From Paenibacillus castaneae (GTDB lineage: Bacteria > Bacillota > Bacilli > Paenibacillales > Paenibacillaceae): a stretch of 64,000 nt of DNA. The position numbers and the translations under genes were made by a program. Shown here piece by piece: positions 25,029 through 32,769 of this stretch. Each line of letters begins with the position of its first letter. Position 1 is the stretch's first letter. The stretch lies in the NCBI RefSeq assembly GCF_002884445.1, contig NZ_KZ614144.1, forward strand, positions 1,158,202 to 1,222,201. The letters are read 5' to 3'. Below the pieces are notes generated by a model. That model was not told where the DNA came from. It did not search any database and saw only the letters and a list, made by a program, of their open reading frames with translations.

Positions 25029-26753
25029 TTGTTAAAGCTTACTAGATTTGTGAAGAAGTATTGGCTGACGGCTGTGCTGGCTCCGTTATTTATGCTGCTT
25101 GAGGTATGCATGGACCTGCTTCAGCCGAGATTTATGGCAAGCATAGTGAATGAAGGAATTATGAAAGGAAATTTAGGCCATATCGCAAGCACGTCACCAA
25201 AAATGCTGCTTGCTGCTATTATCGGCTTGATCTGCGGTGTTGGGTGTACCGTATTTTCTACGATTACTTCGCAGAGCTTTGGCGCAGACCTGAGGCAGGA
25301 GCTGTTTCAAAAAATTCAATCCCTGTCGCTGCGCTCGCTTGACCGATTCGGGTCCGGTTCGATTGTGACGCGGCTTACGGGAGATATTACGCAAATTCAA
25401 AACCTTGTGTTATCGATGCTGCGCATGTTTGCCCGCGATTCATTCATTATTATCGGATGCTTGATTATGGCTTTCACCATTAGCCCGCGATTATCTGTTA
25501 TTTTGCTGGCTATGATTCCTTTGCTTATTGCCTTCCTTGTCCTTACGACTAGAATTACAATTCCCCTCTTCTCCAGGATGCAGCAAAGACTTGATGGAGT
25601 GAATACCGTGATGCAAGAGAATTTATCCGGCATTCGCGTTGTTAAAGCGTTCGTACGCTCAGATTACGAGGAGGCGCGCTTTAATGAAACAAACTCAAGC
25701 CTGCTGCATGCGAGTTTGAAAGCGGCAAAAATTGTAGCGCTTAATACTCCGCTAATGTCTATCATCTTGAATTTCAGTATTGTAGCCGCCCTCTGGTATG
25801 GAGGATTGCTCTCCGAGGAAGGGTCGCTTAGCGTTGGCAGTCTAGCGGCATTTCTAACTTACATAACGCAGCTTCTATTCTCTACATTAGGGCTCGGCAA
25901 CAAGCTGATGGAGATATCTCGTGCGAAGGCATCTGCTGACCGTATTAATGAAGTGTTGGATTTGCCGGCGGATAAGCTTGCAGCCAAGCTAGTGCCGACA
26001 AGCAATGCGATGATTGGAGCGGGCCGTCTTTCCTTCGAGCATGTCAGCTTTAGCTATGAAGGAGATTTGGCAAATGCCGTTCTGCGCGATATTCATTTCA
26101 CAGCCCAGCCGGGTGAGACGATTGGAATCGTGGGGGTGAACGGTGCAGGCAAATCGACACTGGTCAGCATGATACCGCGATTCTATGAAGCTACTGCAGG
26201 AAGGATATGCATTGACTCGATTCCTATTAGTGAAATCGATCCTAGGGAGCTTCATCGCGAGGTTGGAATGGTGCTTCAGCAGGCGCTGCTGTTCAGCGGT
26301 ACGATCCGCGACAATATTTGCTATGGCAAGCCCGAAGCAGGGCAGGAGGAGATTGAGGCGGCAGCCAAAGCGGCGCAGGCGCATGAGTTTATTATGAAGC
26401 TGGATAAAGGCTATGATACCGTTCTTGGACAGCGGGGCGTCAATTTGTCTGGCGGACAGAAGCAGCGCTTATCAATTGCTCGCACCCTGCTGCTTAAACC
26501 GAAGATCGTCATTCTCGACGATTGTACGAGCGCAGTTGATTTGAACACTGATATGCTCATTCGTCAATCCTTGCAAACCTTGATGAAGAGCAGTACCTGC
26601 CTTATTATCGGGCAGAGGATAGCTTCCGTCGAGCAAGCAGATCGAATCATTGTGCTTGAGGACGGTCGAATAACAGCGATTGGCACGCATCGGGAGCTGC
26701 TTGAACAAAGCAAGCTCTACCAGCAAATTGCCTTATCTCAGCAAGGAGCTTAG
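25029..26753 (+). CDS. ABC exporter half, degenerate-site subunit (YfiB/BmrC-like)
   Basis: A 574-residue half-transporter: six membrane helices (residues about 15-310) then an ATPase domain. Walker A GVNGAGKST and signature LSGGQKQRLS are intact. Walker B ends LDDCTSAVD, with Asp in place of the catalytic Glu, and the H-loop reads IIGQRIAS, with Gln in place of His. This is the pattern of the inactive-site subunit of heterodimeric multidrug exporters such as BmrCD. The start is TTG behind GAGGTG. Three bases separate it from its partner gene. Confidence 0.9.
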   Translation: MLKLTRFVKKYWLTAVLAPLFMLLEVCMDLLQPRFMASIVNEGIMKGNLGHIASTSPKMLLAAIIGLICGVGCTVFSTITSQSFGADLRQELFQKIQSLSLRSLDRFGSGSIVTRLTGDITQIQNLVLSMLRMFARDSFIIIGCLIMAFTISPRLSVILLAMIPLLIAFLVLTTRITIPLFSRMQQRLDGVNTVMQENLSGIRVVKAFVRSDYEEARFNETNSSLLHASLKAAKIVALNTPLMSIILNFSIVAALWYGGLLSEEGSLSVGSLAAFLTYITQLLFSTLGLGNKLMEISRAKASADRINEVLDLPADKLAAKLVPTSNAMIGAGRLSFEHVSFSYEGDLANAVLRDIHFTAQPGETIGIVGVNGAGKSTLVSMIPRFYEATAGRICIDSIPISEIDPRELHREVGMVLQQALLFSGTIRDNICYGKPEAGQEEIEAAAKAAQAHEFIMKLDKGYDTVLGQRGVNLSGGQKQRLSIARTLLLKPKIVILDDCTSAVDLNTDMLIRQSLQTLMKSSTCLIIGQRIASVEQADRIIVLEDGRITAIGTHRELLEQSKLYQQIALSQQGA

Positions 26754-26756
26754 CGA

Positions 26757-28496
26757 ATGAATCATACCTTATCAACATTAAAGAAGCTTAGCACTTACCT
26801 GTTTCAACAGCGTGCCAAGCTCGTCAGTGTGATTATGCTGACCATTGCAGCCGCTGGCCTTACGCTTGCAGGGCCTTATTTACTCGGCAAAGCATTAGAT
26901 GATTATATAATTGCGCAAAATTATGATGGTTTATTTTCTTTATGCCTGCTCATGCTGGGCGTATACGCAGCGAGCAGCCTAGTTGGCTGGCTGCAAGCTG
27001 TTTTTCTCGCAGAAGTGTCGCAGAGAACGGTCTGGAGCTTGCGAAAGGATTTGTTTGTCCATTTTCAGAAGCTGCCTATTCCGTACTTCTCCAGTAAAAA
27101 TCACGGCGAGCTCATGAGCCGTACGACGAATGACATCGATAACGTGACCAACTCTCTTAATCAGAGCTTAATCCAGATTATTTCAAGCATTATTATGCTA
27201 GTCGGCTCCTTTACAATGATGCTGCTTCTGAATGGCTGGCTCACGCTTGTTGCGCTTGTGGTTATTCCGGTTATTGTATTCGTATCGAAGCGGATTGCGA
27301 GAATGACACAGCGCCAGTTCAAGGGTCAGCAGCAGGAGCTTGGCGGCTTGAACAGCTTTATTGAGGAGACGGTGACCGGCCAGAAGGTCGTAGCTTTATT
27401 CCATCAAGAGGAGCGGATGGCCAAGCGGTTCAGCGATGCCAATCTGAAATTGAAGAAGGTCGGCATTAAAGCGCAAATATATTCAGGCACGATGGGTCCG
27501 TTTATGAATATGTTCCGCCATATCAGCTATTTGATCATTGCTGGCGTCGGGGGATGGCTGGCTGTGCATGATTTGGCTACTGTTGGTGTAATAATCAGCT
27601 TCCTCGGCTATTCCCAGCAGTTCAGCGGTCCATTAAATGAAGTAGCGAATCAATATAATATGATTCAATCGGGCGTTGCAGGAGCAGAGCGGGTATTCGA
27701 GATAATGGATATTCCTTCGGAGTATGAGGAAGCGAAAAGACTGAAGCCAATAGAAGCGGTTGTTGGTAAAGTGGAATTTCGAAATGTAATGTTTTCTTAC
27801 AACGAAGGTACAGCCGCTCTAAGAGACATCAGCTTTACGGCTAAGCCAGGGGAAACGATCGCATTAGTAGGACCAACAGGCGCAGGCAAGACAACGATTA
27901 TTAACTTGATCGGACGTTTCTTTGAAATCAATGCGGGGCACATATTTATCGATGATGAGGATATTCGTTATCTCGATAAAAACAGCCTTCGCAGCCAGCT
28001 TGGCATCGTACTGCAGGATGCTCACTTGTTCTCAGGCTCGATAATGGACAATATTCGATATGGCAAGCTGGATGCTGCCGATGCCGAGGTGAAGGCAGCA
28101 GCGGTTCAAGCGAATGCGCACAGCTTCATAATGAAGCTGCCTCAAGGCTATGAGACGGAGCTATCGGCTGAAGGGAGCAATATTAGTCATGGACAGCGGC
28201 AGCTGATTACGATCGCACGCGCGATATTGTCTGACCCCGCATTGCTTATTTTGGATGAGGCAACGAGCAGTGTTGATACGCTGGCAGAACTGCAAATACA
28301 AGAGGCGATGAAGCATTTACTGCAAGGAAGAACAAGCTTCGTTATCGCCCACCGCCTGAGCACTATACGGAATGCGGATACGATTCTATTCATCAAAGAT
28401 GGTGAAATTGCGGAAAGAGGCAGTCATGAGGAGCTGCTTGCGCAAAGAGGACTATATTATGAGCTGCACGGCAATCAATTTCTTCAAAAAGCATAA
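26757..28496 (+). CDS. ABC exporter half, catalytic subunit (YfiC/BmrD-like)
   Basis: A 579-residue half-transporter with six membrane helices and an ATPase domain. Walker A is GPTGAGKTT, Walker B LLILDEATSSVD with the catalytic Glu, and the H-loop is IAHRLST. Its signature is ISHGQRQLI instead of LSGGQ. Paired with the upstream subunit this makes one active ATP site (its Walker motifs plus the partner LSGGQ) and one fully degenerate site. Substrate unknown; drug or lipid export is typical for the group. Confidence 0.92.
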   Translation: MNHTLSTLKKLSTYLFQQRAKLVSVIMLTIAAAGLTLAGPYLLGKALDDYIIAQNYDGLFSLCLLMLGVYAASSLVGWLQAVFLAEVSQRTVWSLRKDLFVHFQKLPIPYFSSKNHGELMSRTTNDIDNVTNSLNQSLIQIISSIIMLVGSFTMMLLLNGWLTLVALVVIPVIVFVSKRIARMTQRQFKGQQQELGGLNSFIEETVTGQKVVALFHQEERMAKRFSDANLKLKKVGIKAQIYSGTMGPFMNMFRHISYLIIAGVGGWLAVHDLATVGVIISFLGYSQQFSGPLNEVANQYNMIQSGVAGAERVFEIMDIPSEYEEAKRLKPIEAVVGKVEFRNVMFSYNEGTAALRDISFTAKPGETIALVGPTGAGKTTIINLIGRFFEINAGHIFIDDEDIRYLDKNSLRSQLGIVLQDAHLFSGSIMDNIRYGKLDAADAEVKAAAVQANAHSFIMKLPQGYETELSAEGSNISHGQRQLITIARAILSDPALLILDEATSSVDTLAELQIQEAMKHLLQGRTSFVIAHRLSTIRNADTILFIKDGEIAERGSHEELLAQRGLYYELHGNQFLQKA

Positions 28497-28570
28497 ATAG
28501 TCGTTTTTCATAAACAATAAATGATTGTGGTACAATGGAATTAACAAACAAATAGGAGATGACATGAACA

Positions 28571-28849
28571 ATGAGTGAACAAATTAACGAGCAAGAGCTA
28601 ATCAACTACATAGCGAAAGAAACAGACGCGGATGAGAAGCTGATTAAGCTAGTATTAAAGCATGAGCATGCTTTCATTAACAACGCAAAGGAAGATAAGA
28701 ACGGCGAAGTCGAAATTGATGGCGATGAGCTGGTGGATTATGTGCTAAGCCGCCCAGATGTGAAGTCAAACGAGCTCGTCGTAGAATCGATCTTGGATGC
28801 AGAGATGGATTATTTAATGGATAAAGGCGTTGCAGGCTACGTAGACTAA
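28571..28849 (+). CDS. Small acidic protein of unknown function (92 residues)
   Basis: A soluble, strongly acidic protein of Asp/Glu/Lys-rich helices with no Cys or Trp. A GGAGATGAC site precedes ATG 28571. I do not recognise a family. The pattern of alternating short helices (ELINYIAKETDADEKLIKLV, then DELVDYVLSRPD) suggests a small helical bundle. It stands alone with its own promoter-like region after the ABC exporter pair. Confidence 0.7.
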   Translation: MSEQINEQELINYIAKETDADEKLIKLVLKHEHAFINNAKEDKNGEVEIDGDELVDYVLSRPDVKSNELVVESILDAEMDYLMDKGVAGYVD

Positions 28850-29018
28850 AGTCATTCTTCTTTCAAAGCGATTGAATTCGAATAAAATGATACATTTATG
28901 GAATATGTATGTTAAAGGTATGGGATATAGTTTAACACTCCGTATCAAAAATTTTGAAAAATGGCCGTTTTTGTGCTAAAGTCAAAAGATAGAAACAGAT
29001 AAAACGGAGGTTAAAGTT

Positions 29019-29885
29019 TTGGCAAAGGCGCATAAAGGTTTATCCAAAACGGAGCTTTTTAAAAGATTTATCTTCATTACTATCGGCTCCATATTGATGG
29101 GTGTAGCATTGGAACTATTTCTTGTCCCTAACAGTGTGATTGATGGCGGCATCGCTGGCATTTCCATTATGTTGGCTTATCTAACACCACTGCCGCTCGG
29201 CGTTTATTTATTTCTCGTGAACGTCCCATTTCTAATTCTGGGCTATAAGCAAATAGGGAAAACCTTTGCCATATCAACGCTCTACGGCATTATAGTCATG
29301 TCGATAACTACTCAAATGCTGCATCATGTTGAAGCATTTACCGAAGAGAAGCTGCTGGCTGTGCTGTTCGGAGGACTTATTCTAGGTGCAGGTGTTGGTC
29401 TTACCATTCGCTTTGGCGGCTCGCTCGACGGTGTGGAAATTGTTTCTATTCTAATTTCGAAGAAGCTGCGCATGCCTGTCGGACAAATTATTATGATATT
29501 CAACGTTGTCATTTTTATTTTTGCTGGTTTTGTTTATGGATGGGATTCTGCAATGTACTCCATGTTTACGTATTACATAGCCATTAAATTGATAGACATT
29601 GTAGTCGAGGGTCTTGATGAATCGAAATCGGTAACCATTATTTCGAGTGAGTATGAAGAGATTTCACAGGCGATTATCGATCGCTTGGGCCGCACAACAA
29701 CCTTCATTAAAGCGCGAGGCGGTTATTCGAAGGAAGATACGCAAATGATCTATTGTGTTGTATCCCGGCTTGAAGTAGCCAAGCTAAAGTCCATTGTGCA
29801 ATCTGTTGATGGAAGTGCATTTATTGCGATCGAGCACGTGTCCGATGTTATGGGCGGCGGGTTCAGCAAAGGCAGCATCCATTAA
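29019..29885 (+). CDS. YitT-family membrane protein (DUF161 plus DUF2179)
   Basis: A 288-residue protein with five to six hydrophobic segments (residues about 15-185). A cytoplasmic C-terminal domain of the DUF2179 type (VTIISSEYEEISQAIIDRLG through DVMGGGF) resembles nucleotide- or ligand-binding PII-like folds. The start is TTG, seven bases after GGAGGT. The family is widespread in Bacillales and without a proven function. It is monocistronic. Confidence 0.85.
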   Translation: MAKAHKGLSKTELFKRFIFITIGSILMGVALELFLVPNSVIDGGIAGISIMLAYLTPLPLGVYLFLVNVPFLILGYKQIGKTFAISTLYGIIVMSITTQMLHHVEAFTEEKLLAVLFGGLILGAGVGLTIRFGGSLDGVEIVSILISKKLRMPVGQIIMIFNVVIFIFAGFVYGWDSAMYSMFTYYIAIKLIDIVVEGLDESKSVTIISSEYEEISQAIIDRLGRTTTFIKARGGYSKEDTQMIYCVVSRLEVAKLKSIVQSVDGSAFIAIEHVSDVMGGGFSKGSIH

Positions 29886-29899
29886 TGATAGTTATAAAA

Positions 29900-29943
29900 G
29901 AATCCGGACCGTTGTCTAACCGACGCGGACCGGATTTTTTGGT
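29900..29943. terminator. Bidirectional terminator between yitT-like and MFS genes
   Basis: AATCCGG pairs with CCGGATT, with weaker inner pairing, and TTTTTTGG follows. The A-rich left arm would serve the convergent MFS gene. Confidence 0.75.
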
Positions 29944-29950
29944 TCTGCAG

Positions 29951-31162
29951 CTATGCTAGGGTGGATGTATCAGCAGCGGTAGACGGAGGCGTTCTTGACA
30001 AGCCTTTGTCCTGCACGCCGAGCAAGAATAGAAAGGCAATTACCATGCTGCCGGATGCGACGTAGAACAGCACAGAGTAACCCATAAGGTCGATTAATCC
30101 GCCCATTAACGGCGGTGAAGCGATAGCAGCAAGAGATGAAATTAAGTAGTAAATGCCGGTTCGTGTCCCTATGCTCTGCTCCTTGCCGAGCGCAACAATG
30201 AAGGGATAAGAATTAATATTAATCATAGCCCAGAATATGCCCCCTGCAACAAGCAGCAGTCGAAGCGACATTAGTGTATCGACAAACGTTATAGCTCCAT
30301 AAATGATGATCAGCCCGATGATGCCAATGGCGATAATGAGCTTTTTACCAAAACGCTTTCCTAATAATCCGCTAGGGATAGCAGCGAGCACGAATGCCAG
30401 AGAGAAGTAAGCAAGCGAGAAGGAGGCTTGGCCTTCCGTTAGATGCAGCTGATTTTTTCCGTATAGCGTGAAGAGCGCCTCCACGCCTTGATAGGCCAGA
30501 AACCAAAAGAAGATCGCACCTAGCAGAAAGATTGTTGGCCGATTCCACTCCCCTTTGAACGAAATAGGCTCCTTTTTCACGAGTGGAACTGGTGTTAAGG
30601 TGGTATTACGCTTTTCATTTATGATGAAATAAAGAATAGCTAAACAAATAAGCGTTATGATAGATGCGGACAGAAACGGCAGCGAATGATGCTTCTCATA
30701 AAGCACTGCACCCCCTGCAAAGGCGATGATAGAGCCTACACCACCCATAAAATTAATAATTCCGTTAGCTTGAGTTCGTTTATTGTCCGGCGTAATATCC
30801 GGCATAAGCGCTACAGTCGGCGACCGATATAAGCTCATGGATAGATTCATCAGCACCATGAATAGAATGAGTGTCAACAAACCGGTATGCCAAGGTATCA
30901 ATGCGCCGAATACAGCGGCAAGCGGCATTCCTATAAGCAAATACGGCATTCTTTTGCCAAAACGGCTGTTCGTGCGATCACTTCGGCTGCCGATCCATGG
31001 CTGCAAAAACAGGGCAAAGTAATTATCAATCGTCATCATAAAGCCGATTAGCGCTGTGCTTGTAAAAAACTTTTCAAGGAAAAAAGGAACAAATGCGTTG
31101 TACAGCGCCCAAGTAATGCTAATGCTAAAAAAACCAAACCCAAGCAGCCATGTTTTTTTCAA
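29951..31162 (-). CDS. Major facilitator transporter, sugar (SLC45/GPH-like) type
   Basis: A 403-residue membrane protein with twelve predicted helices. The loop GSRSDRTNSRFGKRMPYLLIG after helix 2 and its weaker copy GLLGKRFGKK mark the MFS; the RFGKRMPY form is typical of glycoside/pentoside/sucrose carriers. It probably imports or exports a small polar compound by cation or proton coupling. It follows the phosphodiesterase gene by three bases (TTG start), so glycerol-containing or phosphate-ester-derived compounds are a reasonable guess. Confidence 0.8.
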   Translation of the reverse strand: MKKTWLLGFGFFSISITWALYNAFVPFFLEKFFTSTALIGFMMTIDNYFALFLQPWIGSRSDRTNSRFGKRMPYLLIGMPLAAVFGALIPWHTGLLTLILFMVLMNLSMSLYRSPTVALMPDITPDNKRTQANGIINFMGGVGSIIAFAGGAVLYEKHHSLPFLSASIITLICLAILYFIINEKRNTTLTPVPLVKKEPISFKGEWNRPTIFLLGAIFFWFLAYQGVEALFTLYGKNQLHLTEGQASFSLAYFSLAFVLAAIPSGLLGKRFGKKLIIAIGIIGLIIIYGAITFVDTLMSLRLLLVAGGIFWAMININSYPFIVALGKEQSIGTRTGIYYLISSLAAIASPPLMGGLIDLMGYSVLFYVASGSMVIAFLFLLGVQDKGLSRTPPSTAADTSTLA

Positions 31163-31165
31163 CGC

Positions 31166-31903
31166 TTAAGCTCCTCTCCTTGTCAGAATATGTGCTAAGC
31201 GATCAGGATAGTCTGTAATAATTCCAGCTACGCCTGCATCAATGAGGCGTTCCATTTCCGCAGTCTCGTTAACGGTAAAGGGATGATAGGCAATGCCATG
31301 AGCAGCAGCTTCTGCAGTCCATTCAGCTGTTACGGCATATTTAAAGGCGTGGAGCGCATCTGCTTCAAGCGTTGCTGCATAATCCCAGGGACGGTAAATA
31401 CCTTCCATATAGAGGATGCCTGTACGGATTTCAGGGGCCAGTTGCTTGCAAAGCTTGAGTGAATAATGATTGAAGCTGGAGATGATAACGCGCTCCGTCA
31501 TTTGATAAGCACGTACCAGATCAATTGTTTTTTGTTCGATGTCAGGATACTGGATGACACCATTTTTGAGTTCAATATTAAGGATGACATCGGTAGGCTT
31601 AATTAGCTCCAGCAGCTGTTCCAGTGTTGGAATACGCTCGTTCAGAAATTCAGGACCAAACCAGCTGCCTGCATCAAGCTTCTGAAGCTGAGCATAGTCG
31701 GTGTCTTTGACGAGCTGGTCTAATCCTGCGGTACGTACTAATGATTCATCGTGGATAATGATGATCTGACCATCCTTCGTTAATTGAATGTCCGTTTCGA
31801 TGCCTGTTGCGCCAAGCTGGAGCGCTTTCGAGAAGGCAGCCATCGTATTCTCGGGACAGTAGGCGCTTGCGCCGCGATGGGCGAAATTGATAAGTGCTTT
31901 CAT
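31166..31903 (-). CDS. Glycerophosphodiester phosphodiesterase (UgpQ-like)
   Basis: A 245-residue cytoplasmic GDPD enzyme that splits glycerophosphodiesters to glycerol 3-phosphate and an alcohol. Key residues are in the N-terminal NFAHRGASAYCPENT (first catalytic His and Arg, then Glu) and ETDIQLTKDGQIIIIHDE (metal-binding Glu/Asp and second catalytic His). The end VNETAEMERLIDAGVAGIITDYPD is typical. No signal peptide, so imported substrates are cleaved inside. It leads a two-gene operon with the MFS gene; GAAAGGATG precedes the start. Confidence 0.92.
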   Translation of the reverse strand: MKALINFAHRGASAYCPENTMAAFSKALQLGATGIETDIQLTKDGQIIIIHDESLVRTAGLDQLVKDTDYAQLQKLDAGSWFGPEFLNERIPTLEQLLELIKPTDVILNIELKNGVIQYPDIEQKTIDLVRAYQMTERVIISSFNHYSLKLCKQLAPEIRTGILYMEGIYRPWDYAATLEADALHAFKYAVTAEWTAEAAAHGIAYHPFTVNETAEMERLIDAGVAGIITDYPDRLAHILTRRGA

Positions 31904-32041
31904 GTTGATTCATCCTTTCGGTTTTTTCATTTTTTTAATTGATCAGAATTAGAAGAAGTATAGTTAACTAAGAGGATCGTAGCATAAAGTATTCCATGTG
32001 AATAGCGTTTCTGTGGATTCACAAAAAGAATAAAATGATTC

Positions 32042-32070
32042 TTGCATACCTGGTGGGGGTATGCTATTCT
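32042..32070 (+). promoter_or_regulatory. csoR promoter with CsoR operator 1 in the spacer
   Basis: TTGCAT and TATTCT are separated by 17 bases. The spacer and its borders hold ATACCTGGTGGGGGTAT (32046-32062), a pseudo-palindrome of the CsoR type (ATACC...GGTAT), so copper-free CsoR would block RNA polymerase. Confidence 0.8.
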
Positions 32071-32084
32071 GGTATTAGAAATAT

Positions 32085-32101
32085 ATACCCCATGGAGGTA
32101 T
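32085..32101 (+). promoter_or_regulatory. CsoR operator 2, just before the csoR start
   Basis: ATACCCCATGGAGGTAT has the same 17-bp symmetry as operator 1 and lies 39 bases downstream of it, overlapping the csoR ribosome site. Confidence 0.75.
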
Positions 32102-32106
32102 GCTGG

Positions 32107-32460
32107 ATGGATGATAATACAATAAAAGATGGGAATCATACACATACGCATCCTTCTGCTGACTGCTGTGATGCCAATGCACCGCGCAAGAGCCATCATT
32201 CACAGGAAATAAAGGATAACTTGACGAAGCGGCTCAATCGGATAGAAGGGCAAATCCGTGGCGTGAAAGCAATGATTGAGAAGGATACCTATTGCGATGA
32301 GGTGCTTAATCAAATTGCTGCAGTTCAATCCGCTCTCAACGGCGTCGGCAAGCTGCTCCTTGAGGGCCATATGAAGAGCTGTATCGTCGAACGAATTCAA
32401 GCAGGTGAAACGGAAGTTATCGATGAGCTTCTTACAACTGTCAAAAAATTAATGAAATAA
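32107..32460 (+). CDS. csoR: Copper-sensing repressor CsoR
   Basis: A helical DNA-binding repressor of about 117 residues that releases its operators when it binds Cu(I). The copper ligands Cys, His and Cys are visible in DTYCDEVL, LLEGHMKSC. The conserved LNRIEGQIRGVKAMIE helix is present. A His- and Cys-rich N-terminal tail (HTHTHPSADCCD) precedes the fold and may bind extra metal. ATG 32107 is chosen since GGAGGT lies seven bases upstream. It heads csoR-copZ, with copA behind. Confidence 0.93.
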   Translation: MDDNTIKDGNHTHTHPSADCCDANAPRKSHHSQEIKDNLTKRLNRIEGQIRGVKAMIEKDTYCDEVLNQIAAVQSALNGVGKLLLEGHMKSCIVERIQAGETEVIDELLTTVKKLMK

Positions 32461-32478
32461 TTAGAGGAGGTTTTGATT

Positions 32479-32679
32479 ATGGCAAATGCAGTGTTGAAGG
32501 TAGAAGGAATGACGTGCGGACATTGTGTAAGCGCGGTGGAGAAAGCAGTTGGCAATGCTGGCGCGAGCGGCAAGGTTGATTTGGCAAACAAGAAGGTATC
32601 GGTTGAATATGATGAGAAAAAGGTGACGATTGATGCCGTTAAAGCGGCAATTGAGGATCAAGGCTATGATGTAGTTTAA
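32479..32679 (+). CDS. copZ: Copper chaperone CopZ
   Basis: A 66-residue HMA-domain protein with the Cu(I)-binding motif GMTCGHC near residue 12. It hands copper to the CopA pump. ATG 32479 is eight bases after GAGGAGG. It follows csoR by 18 bases and is closed by a small hairpin terminator before copA. Confidence 0.95.
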   Translation: MANAVLKVEGMTCGHCVSAVEKAVGNAGASGKVDLANKKVSVEYDEKKVTIDAVKAAIEDQGYDVV

Positions 32680-32690
32680 AATAATGATTG

Positions 32691-32722
32691 AAGAAGAGGC
32701 TAATTGAAGCCTCTCTTTTTTA
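32691..32722 (+). terminator. Small terminator between copZ and copA
   Basis: AGAGGCT and AGCCTCT pair across AATTGA, followed by CTTTTTTT. Confidence 0.75.
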
Positions 32723-32731
32723 CAGAAATAT

Positions 32732-32748
32732 ATACCCCCTACGGGTAT
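32732..32748 (+). promoter_or_regulatory. CsoR operator 3, upstream of copA
   Basis: ATACCCCCTACGGGTAT is the best of the three CsoR-type sites and lies 21 bases before the copA start, after the copZ terminator. copA therefore probably has its own copper-controlled promoter. Confidence 0.82.
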
Positions 32749-32769
32749 GCGGGAGAAAGGTGAGCAAGA

